DNA from: Patiria pectinifera | Taxonomy: Eukaryota > Echinodermata > Asteroidea > Valvatida > Asterinidae | Assembly (NCBI GenBank): GCA_029964075.1 | Contig: CM057129.1 | Location: 22,931,430-22,995,429 of the forward strand | Length of the DNA stretch: 64,000 nt | Direction of reading: 5' to 3' | In this document: piece by piece, positions 43,001 to 58,000 of the stretch | Numbering within the stretch: position 1 is the stretch's first letter | Layout: each line of letters begins with the position of its first letter | Program-made: the position numbers and the translations under genes | Notes under the pieces: model-generated | The model's input: the letters and a program-made list of their open reading frames with translations, nothing else | What the model was told of the DNA's origin: nothing | Databases searched by the model: none

Positions 43001-46000
43001 TCCTCCGCAGTCACCCACTTGTTGCTCAAAGTGGGAAAGACTGCTTGCCCCTCAAGGATGCTTTTCAAGAACTGGACAGAACTCGACCTAACATCTGGTT
43101 CCTGCTGAGCTGACCCAACTGCATGTTCATCCGAGTACTGTCTATGTCCACTTGAGCTTGATGCAGAGCACTTTTGCCCAAGCATGCTATACAACACCAA
43201 GACTTCTCCCTTGATGCGCGCATTGTCTGGAAGTGTAATATCCCCAGCGCAATGCACCAGGACCTGGGCATATTCTTTAATGGTTGGCATACTGTCAACA
43301 TTGATTTGTCTTCGAAAGAAGTCCTCCATGTTTTGGGGGTAAAGTGCACACAGCTGGGCACGGGCGGACCATTTGATGTACTTCTTTAAGAGACTTGAAG
43401 GATCCTGCCAGTATACCAGAGACTTGTGGACAAATTGGCCAGGAACGGGGACCTCATATTTTTGCAGCATTACCTTCTGAGGAACAAACACAGCTCTGTG
43501 ATCACTGAATAATTCTTTGAGCTCCTTGGGACGGCAATTCTCCTCCAAGTAACTGTACACCCTGATGATGTGATTCAAGGAGGTGCAGAAGGGGGTTCCA
43601 GATCTAAGATCTGGTGACAGGCCCTCATCACCGCACCAAGACTTCAGCTTTGAAATCATGAAGTTGACATCAAGTACTCCAATGGTTTTCAATCCAATGA
43701 ACTGTAGCATGGGGCCTCCATCCCCTTGGACAGGGGCATCCAAGTAAGGAACATGATCACCCAGGAGCTCCCGTGCTCTAACTGAATATATGAAGATGTC
43801 ATTAGGCCTTCGAAACACCTCCTGACCTGTATTGTCCTCTCTGATCGGAGTTGAAGGTAGCCAAGGGCTTGTCTTCAGGTGGATTGCAAAGCTGGACTCA
43901 GTGCTAGCAAGTTTTGTCCCAGACTGATCAAACACTTCAGCCCCCATGAAAGCAGGATAGTATCTGCTCCATTCGTGGTTAAGAATCTCAAGAAGGCACC
44001 GTCGCTGACTTTGCATGGCGGACGTTTCCAGATTGGCTTGGACCAACTCTTCAAACTCTTTGCAAGTGTTATCTTGGATTTTGTAGACACCGTCTGCTGT
44101 TTTCTCCCAGAATTGGCCAAGGTCCGCCCAGGGTGTCACATCCTGAGAAACAATTGTTGATAAATTCAATCCTTTTTTATACATTTATTATTAAATCTAA
44201 AAATCCAAAATGAGTGTGATTAGCAATATTAAAAAAAACAAATAGCACAATTGACACAGAACTCCAAATCATTCGAGAGATGAGGGAAAGAAAAATACTT
44301 ACCAGTTCCTCCACCTTCACTGTCACTACTTTCTTCTTGACGGCTAGAAAGTTCAGCACCCCTAGCTTACTGAAGAAAGCATTCCATGACATAGTCTCGT
44401 TGGGCTGGAGTCTGTGAGGCCTGTCATGGAAGATATAGCAACTGTCCAACAAAACCCAATCACAGCCTGCAAGTTCAAACAAGACAAGACAACCGTTGGT
44501 TAAGTATATCCACATTATAAGTGATTACTATGAACTTTTGTGAAGTGGGATGCAACATTTTGTGTGTGCCAGGTGAACGCATACTGAAGTTAACCCAAGG
44601 GTGCCATGCATCCTCACAAGTCATACTATGTCATGTCAAGTCACAAGGTGTTCTAAAGTATTGCAACAAAGGCATTCCTTTGTCATATTTCGTCATCTTT
44701 AACTAAATATGATTTGGCTTGTGATGACTTGTGATTTTGTAGCAATAGGAAAAATGTACTTTTGCGAGAGTAGGCGCTATGACTACAATTTTGCTATGAC
44801 TACAATTTGACTTGTGACTTGATTTGTGATGTCCTCTATGATTGACTTGTGTTTAATTTGTGATTTAACATGATTTGGACTTGTAATTTACCTGTGATTT
44901 GACTTGTGATGGAGTTGTGATTTGACTTGGGATTGATTCGTCATTGACACAACTTGATTTGAGTTCTGACCGTTTGGGCACGTGTGGTCTAGCAGTGGAG
45001 CACAGGATTCGTGATCGAGAGGTTGTGGGTTCGAGCCCCACCGTGGCCATGCGTGCTGTGCCCTTGAGTAAGGCGCTTTACCTCAATTACTCCTCTCAAC
45101 CCAGGTGTTAAATGGGTACCAGCATTATTCAATGCTGGGAAGGCAACAGACTCGCTGTGGAGGAGGTGTGGCGATCCCCCCACAGCAGCATAATGAGTCT
45201 GGCCCAATCGCCAATGAATGAGAGATGGGCACTCCGTTCCTGTGAATACAGGTTCGTCCCCCTTTACCCCCCTCCCCCTACCTTTACCGTTTGGTGATTT
45301 ACTTTTCATTGTGATTTGCCTTGTGATGAACTTGTAACCTGATTGGTGGTTTTGCTTGTGATTTTTATTGGATTAAAAGTCAGCTGCTACACCATACCTG
45401 GCAGGTCTTGATTAAGGTCAACAGGGTTGCCATACGTCACAGTGAAGTGAACAGGTCTCTCCTTGGGTTGGATCAGTCCGTGGTTGGTCACAACGTGGAT
45501 GCAGTCTGCTATCTTATCCAAGTCACAGACATCTGGCTGCCTGGCTAGCTGTTCTTTGATGTACACTATGTAGCCAACCAGAACATCACGGGACTTGTCC
45601 TAAATCATTCCAATAAAACTAATGTCATCATTTCATCTACACGTCCAACCTACGAACCCCAAAATGACTGCTATCACAACAAAATGTCTGATTCACACCG
45701 ATAACTGACAGGTCCAAAGTTCCACAGACCATAGTGGAAATTTCAAATGTATTGTCTGAGACGAAGACGTTTTTGACATTTTGGGTTCATAGTGCCTTTT
45801 ATGGAGAATAAAGAAGCATTTTAGATTTTTTTTCTCCAAAAATGTTCTTAAAAGTAACCTTTCTGCCAGACCTCTGTTCAAGCATTAGAAAGTAACAGAA
45901 CAACATCACAATAAAACACAGCTGCTGGTAATACTGAGAGAAGTACTTGCAAGAGCCAGTGAAGGGCAATTCCACGGTTACTCACGTTACATTTTTGATG

Positions 46001-49000
46001 TACTTTTGAGTTTCCTTGGGCTGTAATTACCTTACTGAAAAGGTTTTATAACTGTTATCCCCATGGTAGATAGAGTAGACCTAGACCTACCAAAGCACCA
46101 AAGATGACATCCAGAAAAATGTGTTATGTATGATAAACAAGACGCACAAAATCGGTTACTCACGTTACATTTTCGTAATGTAAGTAACCGATTTTGTGGA
46201 TGTCATATTTGGTGTTTAGGTAGGTCTAGGTCTACTCTATCTACCATGGGAATAACAGTCATTAAACCTTTTCAGTAAGGTAATTACAGCCCAAGGAAAC
46301 TCAAAAGTACATCAAAAATGTAACGTGAGTAACCATGGAATTGCCCTGAAGGCTAAGTAAGGCCGTGTCTGAACTATTTGGCTATGGCTTGATTTTACAC
46401 ATGTGTTTATGGTAGCAGCCGCAGCCACTTGCCATAGACTTGTGTTACTTCAAGCCTTAGCCATTAGCTTAGCCTTAGCCTTAAGTTTCAAGTGCTAGTT
46501 CCTATATGTCACAGAGTATATGCAACTCTACTAAAGGTTTCATCTGAATATGCACTAACCCAATAGTGTCTTCTCATAAATACTGTCAACAACAGGTGAA
46601 ACACTGTCAAGAAAACCAAGTCTTTACAATGCTCGTCATCCGTCTGTCTGTTGGTACAGAAACGTAAGGTTCAAGTACTCTTTCTAAAAAAAACCCCAAA
46701 CATTTTTATATTATTTGCAGCAAGTACACGTCCATTGTGCTGTTTTATATCACTTTCTTTTGAAAGATTCATCCACTGTATTTTTTGTGGTTTTTACTTT
46801 ATGGTGGAGAATTCTGTTGGTATGTGCTATTGCGCTTCTCAAGGAAACCCTTCATTTTTACACAATAATATTTGATTAATCAAATCAAAAGCCTACCTTC
46901 CACTGATCGGATTGGATGACCGGCAGTATGTGGTGGCCAATCACATCTCTAGGACTGATGCGAAGGACTCCTAGCTCCTCAAGCAGCTGGACCACCTGGG
47001 AGTTGGCCACACTGTCTAGACTGGTCAGGACTCGGCCGTCCAAGGTGGACATGTCCTCCTCCAAGGCCTGCAAGGGCTGGCTGTGAGCTGTTGGACAAAA
47101 CCAAAATTATTGCATTTATTACATTAAAGCTATAGTCCATCATTTGCAGCAATCCGTAAAGTATTGTAGAAAAACATACTTGGTTGAAAGATAGTAAGTG
47201 GACTAAACTCCCTGTAAAATTATTCTTTCTGGCAAGCTGTCATTTTGAAGTAATCAACGAAAGAAGGCCTTTCCAACGGTGCGTCTTAAGACGCACCGTA
47301 GGAAAATTTAAATTAGTAGTTTGTTTTGTTATTCGGCGAAGCGCGCGCAAGCATTGGCACGACGCACACGCGGTTGCTATAATTCGTCGGATCAGTGCGC
47401 GGCATCGCATAGCTGCAATCGGCTCAGTGAGAACGTGTCTCGGACGCTGAATTCAGGCCCAATTCAAAACATGATTCAGCAACTTTTGATTTGAAATTGA
47501 GATCCTAGAATGCTGTTTTTCTCGGAATATACAGCTGAAGCTGAGCTGAAACTTCATCAGGTTAGTTGTTCAGTATCCTTCATTAGATTTTGAACACTTT
47601 TGTTGCTTCAAACAAACAAAATGCACAAATTGCAAATGATGGACTATATCTTTAATTAAAGCATTTTATCATAAGGTTTCATTGTTGTAGTAAAGTCATG
47701 AAACCAAAAGCGGCAACGGCGCTGTAGCTTGCAAGCCTGAAAATAATCTGCCGAGGGAAGACAATGAAACCATTTTTGGTTTTGGAAGTTGGGGGTAAAC
47801 TCCAGATGAGTGGAAATTGACCTGGTTCAAAGAGAGGAATGGCCAGTAGCACTGCACTAGATTGTCATGGTATATTCTCTTTTTCAATTAATATCTGGTA
47901 GAAAAACCTCAGAGACAGGCACCCAGCATTTGTCTCAAAGAGGTCCCTTTCAACTTCATATTTGACTTCCGTCATGTCTTGTTCTGTGCAATTAACCTAT
48001 CGTGGTAGAATCGTGTCAACGCAGAAATATTGTCCAATTGCATGATATACAAATTGACGCGGAAAGTGCCAAATCTGAGACAAAACTTAACGTACAAAAT
48101 TCCACAGGGTTGTCTCAGGGGCGTGGCTTACTCACAAACGGCGATAGGTCAATATCACACAAACTCAAATTCATTCAGACCCTCATTAATAAAAACCAAT
48201 GTCACTACAAATAGATGACAATTTCACAAGATGAAGTCGGTTTTGTTTGTGGTTTGAATTGCTCTCAATTACTTCATCAGCTAAAACTCTGATTTTCCAA
48301 TGAAAGTTTGCATTTAGATAAAATTGACACATTAATGGGATAAAAAGAGTTTAAAAACTATGTTCTTACAAAAGTTGCTGTTTTAATTCAGTACTTTAAA
48401 TTTCAGTGCATCTACCATCTCATTATCTGCGTTTATTGGTCAAAGAAGAAATCACCTGATGGCATCTGGCCTTGTGATTGGTTGGTCCTGTCTTCCTCAC
48501 TGTTAGGGAAGAACACGCTGCCCTCCTCCATGGTGACAACCCGTCCCGATGACAATGGAATCATGGGAATGGATCGTAGCTGGTCCAGTGTTCCCTCGGA
48601 TACGTCGTATTTGTCGCGACTACGATAGATACAGGTCAGCCATTGTGCCACGGTTTTTGGAGACAATGGTTCCTCTGTAACAGCAATACCAATAGTTCCA
48701 CGCAATGTGACAGGAATCAACAAAAGTCATACTATTACTTTTTTTAGGCCAAAAAGAAGTCTTCGGTTTCTGGTATGGAGCTTGCCCCAAAAGTGGTGTG
48801 GCGAAGCGTCTTTTTTTTTTTATACTTTTTTTCCTTCAAATGTCAGCTGATGACTGCTAATGGTGCCCGACTAAATTAAGTGTAAAATGTATGGGAGCCC
48901 AGAGAGGCCACATAAAGCTTATACTTGATCGTAACCCCATCTATAAATCACATTGAAATTGTGCAGCAGCAGGATTCCAGTCAAACCAGTGAGCATGGCG

Positions 49001-52000
49001 GTTTTGAGACATCATCTTACATTAAAAAAACCTTTTAATTTTGCCGACACGCACAGCTAGGGCGATGCGTGCGCAGACCAGAAACCGGAACATTTTTTGG
49101 GGGGCCTTATATGCAATAGAAAGAACGTATTCTTTTATAATCTTTATTTAGATGTATCAATCAGTTTGACATCACCGTTATACTATAAAGCGTAATATAG
49201 AGTATGTGTGCGTCTGTAAACCAGTGGCTTAACTGCTCATGCAAATTAGGCTGCTCCCGTTGGTCGCCCGCATAGCAGACAATCTGCTGCGAAGCAGGGA
49301 CTCATTCCTGAAGCAGGCAACACGCTCAGAGCAGGCAACAGGCCCGCATGGCAGGTGAGACAAAGCATCCTCTTATTTAAATGCAGATTAAATGTGATGC
49401 ATTTTGTTCAAAAAACGACTCTTTAGATTTAATTTAAAATACAGATTTTTTTCAATGATTTAATATTTAAAAACTGAACTTTCCTTGACAAAATTATAAA
49501 ATTTGTGATCTTAGAAAGGTCAAAACAGCTCGTTAACATTTTGGGCTATGAATAAAAACATACAATAATCACCCCCACACTGTTTCTTGGTCCTATCTCC
49601 ATTCCAAGCTCTGACCAGAAGCGTCTAGTTTTAACAGAACTTGTCACAAATAGGGCTGAAATTGATGACTGTCCTGGAAATGTTCAGAGTAGGTTGTGTC
49701 ACTATTGTTCTTCAAGACAAAAGTGTGCCAATGGCTCAAATAATTCTTCAAATTCAAAATGACAGGCAGTGTGACTCCATTCACTTAACACCTATTTTAC
49801 ACCTGTCAACTTAATTCAAATCCTTTGAATAATTTGGTTCAGTGCAATCCTGGTGCACCAATCTGAAACATGTGTCAAGCAACACCAACCTTTCCCCAGG
49901 AGTTTAACTATTTTCCATGCTACCTTTCCGATAGCGTAACTGGTGCCCATTAATTTGCAGGGGAACACTTAGGGGGAGTGATTCCTGGAAGGGGTTCACA
50001 ATTAGTTTGGTCATTTAAAAAAAAAAAAATTGTCTTTTTTTTAGTCTCCCAATTCTGAGTTGGGGTGGGGGAGATCAGAGGGGTGGAGTTACAGGCCTTG
50101 AAATGGGGGGACCTATCGCTATCCTCCCTTAGTTACGCCACTTTACCTGTCTGTTTAGCTGCCCGTGCCACACTGCTCAGGATGTTCATCAGCTCCGCCA
50201 TCTGTAGCACCTTGACTCCCAGACTCTTGAGCAATACCTCGCTGACAGAGCTCGCCACGCGCGGATGCAGGTAGGAGCAGCTCAGATGCTCTCGCAAGGT
50301 GTCCTCTGGAACCAACTCACAGACCAACTCCCGGACGCTACGGTCTGGACACATGAGGGTCTCTGATGGCAACTTCCAACAAACATCATCTGAAGGAAAA
50401 ATAAAATGCATTTGACTCGTAACTGAAATCTAATTTCAATAATGTTGCACCGATAATGGGCAATTCCACAGAATTATGACAGCTCAATACCAACATTTCA
50501 AGATGGTACAAATGCCACAAATGAAACATGTGTATCATTTTGAAGCTTATTATCTGTATATTATTGAAATATAGTTTATTTCTAACAATGTTCAAAGTTC
50601 GACTGTTACTTGCAACCGACAAATTAATTAACTGGTACATACAAAAATCAATTTGTCCAAGTATGTAGGACACCATGGTTTTTCAAGCCGATTTCTACTA
50701 GATCAAAAAAGTTGGGTGAAAAATTTCTTTGTTTTTAAAGCATTGTAGTAACTGATAGATACATTTCATCAAAATTAAAATCCACTTAATGATTATAATT
50801 ATAAGTATGTACAATGTCGAATAGTCCAAGATGTACGTCCGACGCAGTGGAACTACCCAGCTGTAAATTACGCGTGCATGGCCATTGGTTAACCAGTGTT
50901 GTGACCGCTCTTGGTAGGATGCATTTAATCACGGTTGGTTAAAAGGTCAAGCATAGGGGCATGTGGTTCCATCAGTGGTTACCAACAGATATGTCCATCA
51001 TATATCATAAAGCACAATGGGGAGCCAGGACCTGAAAAGCCAGGTGAGAAGTTTTGTGATCAAGTGTTGACCATCGTTTGAGTTGAGGCGTTCGCATATT
51101 GCTATTAGTGAGCAGGCGTAATGTCTCAAATGAACCACCGATTGTCCTATGGTCCTCGCACAGTCCGCTATGGGCTCCGTGCGCCGACGAAAGAGGGCGC
51201 CCTTTTGCCTAGCAATGACATCCCATGGGCGGGACAATGCGCTGGTTGACGCGCACCGTTCCTTGAGTGTGACGCACGTACACCAGGGGATTTGTACTAT
51301 GTAGGCCTACACGCAGTGGCCGCGCTTCGTGGCAAATGAATTGCAGTCAGGCAAGATGGCGTCCGTCGGTCACCCCCAACTGTTCCTTCTTTGCTGGTGA
51401 GGGGGTACTTGTGAACATAGCGGATAGGTCATGCACTCCGGCTATAAAGCATACTTGCCTTCTCCTTGGCCAGTGAGTACCGGCATACAGGGTGTGGCCT
51501 TCAGTCTCTGGTGGATGTTGGTGGCCACCTTCCGGAAGAAGTCCGTCAGAATCTGACTCTCCATAGGAACGAACTTGAGGAATTGGCAGACAGCATGGAC
51601 GGGATCGCCATGGTAATGTGCCTAAAAAAGGGATGTGATATTTCATAAACTTTACAAATTCCCGTCATTCACAATAAAATAAGGTGGTGCAAATACTGTT
51701 TAAGCTGTAGTGCTTCCAGTGGCATAACTTGATTCCCATTTCACGGGGGGTACTTGGGGTTCCTCGTTTTCTAGAGGGGGTACTAAATGGGTTGGAAATA
51801 GTTTCAAACAATGCAAAGTTTGCTTTGTTCTCCTTCTCCGAATTCAGAAGTGGAGGACACACAGGGTTCCTGAAGCATCACTGATGATCAAATCGAGTTT
51901 CTGAGTTTAACAATCACACATATACAACTCAGTTTGTCTCTGATATTCCTATAAGTTTCAATATCCGAAATAGTTTTAGGTAAACGGCCTGCAATGCTTG

Positions 52001-55000
52001 TTTCATCATTGTCATGGCCAGAGTATGAGTACATCTGGACAACTGTGTTCACAAATGAACTAGCATAGTTTGAGTCTCGCTCATCTTAGCTAGACTGCTG
52101 CCGTAATTCATCATTGTGTTCCCTTTTATAAGGCACCTTTCTTCTGATTGAACTTGATTACTCCTACAGTCTTGGTCGAAGAATGGATCCAAGTCTGGAT
52201 TCTGATTTTGTTCCCATGATGCAGCCATGCAGTCATGATCCCTGGCAAGTAAGCCTATTCGAGCCGCTGTGTGGTAGAGGGCACTATCAACAAGATCAGT
52301 CACATCCAGTGGGGAACGTTGGCTCTCGGACCTTGGCATACTTCAAGCATGCATTAACCCCCCTATGCAAACGTACATTCTGTGCCAAGTTGCAGTCAAA
52401 ATCAATCAAGTCTGTTTTCGACTGTTAAGAATTCCCAGCCCACATAAAGCAGGATTGACTGCCTTGGACTGCTTTAGTAACTTGATACAACTATGCTTTG
52501 ACTGCGGGTGAGTGATAAAACAGCTGTGACCACAACTTGCCTGCTTTGTCTGTTGACCCAGTTTGACTAGACAAAGTACTTTCTTGACATATGATCTGAC
52601 TGCTGGTGACTCGCTCTTGTCAAAAGTATAGCAGGGGAAAAGGAAGTGAATTTTGACTGTCCGTGACTGCTTAAATAGCAGGAGTTAACTTGAGTATAGT
52701 GAGCTATGCTCAGAAATTTTGGGGGTCTGAGTGCCAAAGTGCCTAATACCGGATTTGATTGATGTCAGAGATATCTTCCTCTGCTGCTAAGGAGTCTGTT
52801 TTGTCATGCTGGGAAAAGCTAAATCAAACTTTTGGACAAAGACTTGCTTTTGGCCAACAAGATATGTATCTGCTGACCTTGAAGTTTTCCAGGGCATCAA
52901 TGAAGAGCGGCGCAATCTCCCGCAGGAGCCACTGGTTCCAGGCAGAGTCAGCATCCACGTCCTCCCGAGATGATGGGATGTCAAAGTCACCTGGAATACA
53001 AAACATAAAAGAGTGAAATGAGAACGACAATATTGGAATTCAGATGTGATAATCAGGGACTTTTCCAAGGTATGCAAAATGTTCTGGGAAGTCAAAGAAA
53101 ATGTGTTTTTCTATTTTGTAATAGCTAAACATGTGGTGCACAATGAGGGAATCAGCCCATTAATTTTGAGATTAAGATGCCAGCAATGTACGACAATTCT
53201 TGTATGAGCTCTCTGCAAAAAATGTGCCATCTGGTATCAATATCTTCAAAAATGTCAAGTCAAAGGAGATGGTTCAGTCATGTGTTGCAATAACAGTTAG
53301 AATTTTAGTCATTATACTCGAAATATCATGCTAAACTAAACCAATCTTCATAAAGCCATAGATAGGTAGATGATTTAGTTCTCTTGGCTTGTGTCAGGCT
53401 GAGCATGCTAACCAAATTATTGAGTTAATGAATCTTGTTCTCCTCCCAACCATTTCTCTTTCAAAAGTAGTCACTTGTGCGGCTACAAATTCTCTAATTT
53501 TTTTCTTCTTTTTTGCATGGAAATGGAAGGAATTTCCTGGATTCATCTAATACCTTGAATGATGAAGCGGAAACCGTAGCTCCTCAGTGGCAAGAAAGCA
53601 AAGACGTTCTGCTCGCTGGACATGCCGTCAGACAGAGGGAATGCTAGACCCAACTCTGTCGACTCAATGCCCACTCGCTGTAGCTGTAAGACCAACCACT
53701 GATTGTTAAAATTTTTTCAAGACCCAGAAAAATGGGAAGTCAAGCATATCAAAAGATCCAAGGTATTAAGCAAAAGTTTGTATAAATGTTAGTGTTTTCC
53801 TAATGGCATTTTCTAGAGCACGTAGCTCTATGGTTACATACAGACTGTGAGAGATATTTAAATAGACATTCAAATGAACTCTGCCAACTACAAATGCATA
53901 TGTTTTATTTTCAAATTTTGGCCTGACCTCTGTTGTACCTTGGCCATCCGACCAAAGAAAAAATCTCAAAAGAGCACACGGTAAAAATTGGTGAACATCT
54001 GAAGACTGTCAGAATGTCAGAATATCAGAACAAAGAAAATTGACTGCAGCAGGATTCGAACCCCCAATGAGAATACTGTACCAGGTGCTCTACCGAATGA
54101 GCAATTTGGCCCTAATTTGGTAGACTTCTCAATTTTATAGGTCAAGCACTGAAACTGTTACCTAAAGGTTCGAATCCCACTCGAGTCACAGGAAGAATAA
54201 ACATTCTGCATTACCTTGGTAGCATCCAAGCTTCTCTTGATGAGCAGCCAGCTGTCTGTGTGTTTGGAGTGGCGGATCTCCACAACGTTGCCTCCTTTAT
54301 CTCTTCTGCTCATATGGCTTGTCGTGTTCTCTTCCTGTTAACACATACAGTGAAATATTGAGATAACTCAAAACAACTGTTCAGTCAAACAAATAAACCA
54401 TTCCCTTCAGTAGTATAGCAATATACAACCCTGCTTCACTCAAAACTCTGCTGAAGTCAAATTTTGAACCTGTTCCCTTGAGGTTTGACTTATCGAGATT
54501 TCACCGTATGTTGCAAATTGACAAGTGTGCATGAGCCAGAAAGGTACATTCTCTCACTAGACTGGCATGGACTGCAATGATAACTAAGGTGGAATGGCAG
54601 CCCAAAGTATCTGAAAAGTTGACCCAAAATCGTTTATCCCTCAATGTCGTTCTCCTCAGAAAATTACCTCAGCCCATTTCTCTTCCCAGAGGATAGCAAC
54701 TATGCTTCCGCAAACTCATCTGGAATTTTATTTTAATGCTCAGTTCAAGAAATGAACACGGACAAGTAAAGAGAACAATACCACTCCTACACATAAAAAA
54801 AATCCATCATTAGCAAAGGTGGCAGTATCAGAAGAAAAATGTTGGAGCCAGGCGCATTTGAACTATTCAGTAGAATACTGGAATTTGAAGAAAAAAATAT
54901 CAACAAATACTAAAGGAATAAAAACAAATGCCTCTGCACTTCTTTTAAGGTGCATACCCAAAGTACATGTATTTGGGATACAGGGCAGTATGGAGCCCCA

Positions 55001-58000
55001 CTATGTGTAATGTATATGTAACTAAATGGACTGAACTACTCATAAATATAACCTTATTAACGATGACAATTGATCGTAGTCTGTTCAGGAACAGCAGTAG
55101 AGATGGCTGGACATCCTCAAACTTGTTGACCAGGCTGGTGGTTCGCTGGACGTCTCCCTTCAATGGCAGGGTGATCCGAGTGGTCCAGCTGTTCAATTAA
55201 ATATTCATGAGATCATGCAGATATGATGAATATTCATGAAAATCACAAAATCTTTGTTACTGTCCTATAATTTGGGGTAACTTTCCTCGCCTTCCACCGC
55301 TGTAACCCGGGTTGGAATCCCGCCCGCTGGGCCAATAGGTGGTTTGGGTTTTCAGTCCCTACTTGATTCCGTGGGTTTTCCCCAGAATATTCTTCTGGAG
55401 CTTTTCCTCCCATCTCCAAAATTGCAGTTGCTTCTCTTTGTCTCCTCTCTACAGGTTTCTTCAGGCTTTCGGGCTACAGTGCCTAGGGCGCTTATGAGGA
55501 ACTTGGTTTCATTACCAGAAATAAATACTACTAATACACACCTATCCAAGCATGCTATCACTGTGCACACTCCCTGCCCCCACCCCTCCCCCACTCCCAT
55601 GGCAAACACATTGAGGTAAAACTGATAAAACTGTTTAGTAACTGTGATTCTACTATTTGTACCCAGAAAATAGCATCGTTAAAGCGTCCTCGTTTGCTCA
55701 AGGATCAGGCCTATTGACAAGTATTGTGAAGCACTATACGATTGTTTCAACAGCGTTAGCTCTTACGGTTTGGGAGGTTCCTCCATCTGGGCAACATCCT
55801 GGATCTCTTCAGGCCCTACCCAGGTCGGCAAGATGTAACCCATTTGGTCGGAACTCTGATCGAAGCACACATGATAGCCCTTGGACGTGATCTCAGGTTT
55901 GTTGGTCACTCTGAACACTGACTTGAATCCGATGCCCTTGTGACCTGAAAGAAGAGGGAGTCAGGTTGGCGCAGTGAATCTTTTCTCGCCTTCCACCGGG
56001 TTCGATTCCTGCCCCAGACCACCAGTGTTGCAGTACTCGTACTCGTACTCGAGTACTACTCGAGTACTTTTTTGGAGTACTCGTACTCGGTATTCGAATG
56101 TAAAAAGTACTCATACTCGAAATGACGGTACTCGTACTCGGGCAGCAAAGTACTCATACTCGACATGTTGAAATTGTACTTGATCATCAAAGTACTTGTA
56201 CTCGAATAGCAGTACTCGGTGGAAAATGGTATACCTTGACTTTTACCACGGCCTTATTTTATCGATACCTTCAGTTTGAAATGGTTATTGGCTTGCGGAG
56301 AAATCAAAGTTTCCTGATTTTCTTCTGTGCACGTCCAGACAAACACATTTAACAGCAAGCCGTGATGGTCTGCAAATCGGTCTAACTGGGCCTGGGCCGC
56401 ATTTACGCACAATGAACCATGTGCCGTATGGCTGTATTCGGAAATACAAGTACTCATACTCGTAATCGGAAGTACAGTACTCGTACTGGTACTCGTACTC
56501 GAAGTACAAGTACTCGTACTCCGAGACCTGTTCTTGTACTCGGAGGTACAAGTACTCATACTCGGCGACCTTAGTACTTGGCAGAACTCGGTACTCGGGA
56601 AAAAGTACTCGACTACAACACTGCAGACCACATGTGGATTGAGTTTTCAGCCCCTACCTGATTTTATAGATTTTCCTCAGAATTTTCTTCTGAGGTTTTC
56701 CTCCCACCTCTAACACTGTAATTTCTTCTCATTGTCTTCTCTGTAGGTTTCTTCAGGCTTGCGAGCTACAGTGCCTAGGGCACTTTGAGGAATCCCTGGT
56801 TTCATTACCAGTAAGAAATAAAAGAAAAATAAGTAAAAGAAATAGAAGAATTAAGAACAGATACAAACCCAACAATGAAAACAGAATCTGGTGTCAAAAG
56901 AAATTAATATCGTTATGACAATCCATCAACTGAGTTGATCAGATATGTTGGTGTTCCTCTCATTTGTCCATAAACCTGTCTTTGTTATTTCAGTACTATA
57001 AGATCCTTATTTAAAAAATTTCGGCAAAAACGGTCCTCATTTACAAAATTCCATTATTAAGGAACTAATAAATTTGAGGAAATTGCTAGAACTTTGTTCT
57101 TGTGCAAAACAAATAAGAGTGCGAGTCAAATTAATTTGATTTTTTGTTCAAATTAAAATCCAACCATTACATGCCAGTGGGATCTGTTGGAACTGAACCA
57201 AAAATACACAGTGTGACCAGGAATCAATCCCAAGTCAAGATCCGTCTTACCGATGTATCCTCTCTTGTGTTTTCCTTTGGTGCTCCTCCCAATGTCGCAG
57301 AGGGCCCGGATGTTGCTCTCCGAGAACCCGACCTCGTTGTTCAAGACAGTCACCTCAGACCTGTAGGGGTGTAATGACATATCACTGTATGGATAACGGT
57401 GCACATGCCGTGAATGTCTTGAAGAGTTTCAGCTAAGCTTAGACAAAGACAGATTTCAAAGGCAGATTACAAACAAGAGTCCAAACTTGTAACTGTGATT
57501 TACCATTGTTCTTTTTTTAGACATTTACCATTTAAAAAGTAATTTTGAAATGAAAGTCAAAAAGATACGCAGCTGTAACACTTTCGAATGGTTGAATTTT
57601 TTTTTTTGAATAACCAACAATCTGATGAACGAATTCAATTATTGCATGCGTGTCAGACAGCTGTATGTGCCAACCTGACTCATGATATGTATCTTGTGTC
57701 AGGTTGGCGCAGTGATTTCACTGCGGTGTGGTGCTTCTTTCCTTGCCTACCAACTCATTGGCCCAGGTTTGAATCCCTCCTGAGTCAACTTGTGGATTTG
57801 GTATTCAGTCACTGTCTGATTCCATGGTTTCTCTCTATAGGTTTGTTCAACAACGAGCTAACCGATCCCGTTAGCTCAGTGGTCGAGTGGCAAGATGTCT
57901 GCACTAGAAAGCAGGAGGTCGTGGGTTCGAGTCCCACCCGAGTGATTTTTTTCCAACTTTCACTCGGGAGGTAACACACCGAGTATACAGTGTTTATACA

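Noticed and set aside
54041-54112. Functional tRNA gene
   Set aside because: Box A and box B are present but no acceptor stem forms. The sequence fits a SINE head.
56254-56631. Open frames encoding Y/S/T/E repeats in the hAT-like element
   Set aside because: They are translations of the TACTCG repeats, with no conserved protein content.
57860-57945. Functional tRNA gene at SINE1
   Set aside because: The tRNA-like part runs into a shared tail and is flanked by a target duplication, so it is a retroposon.
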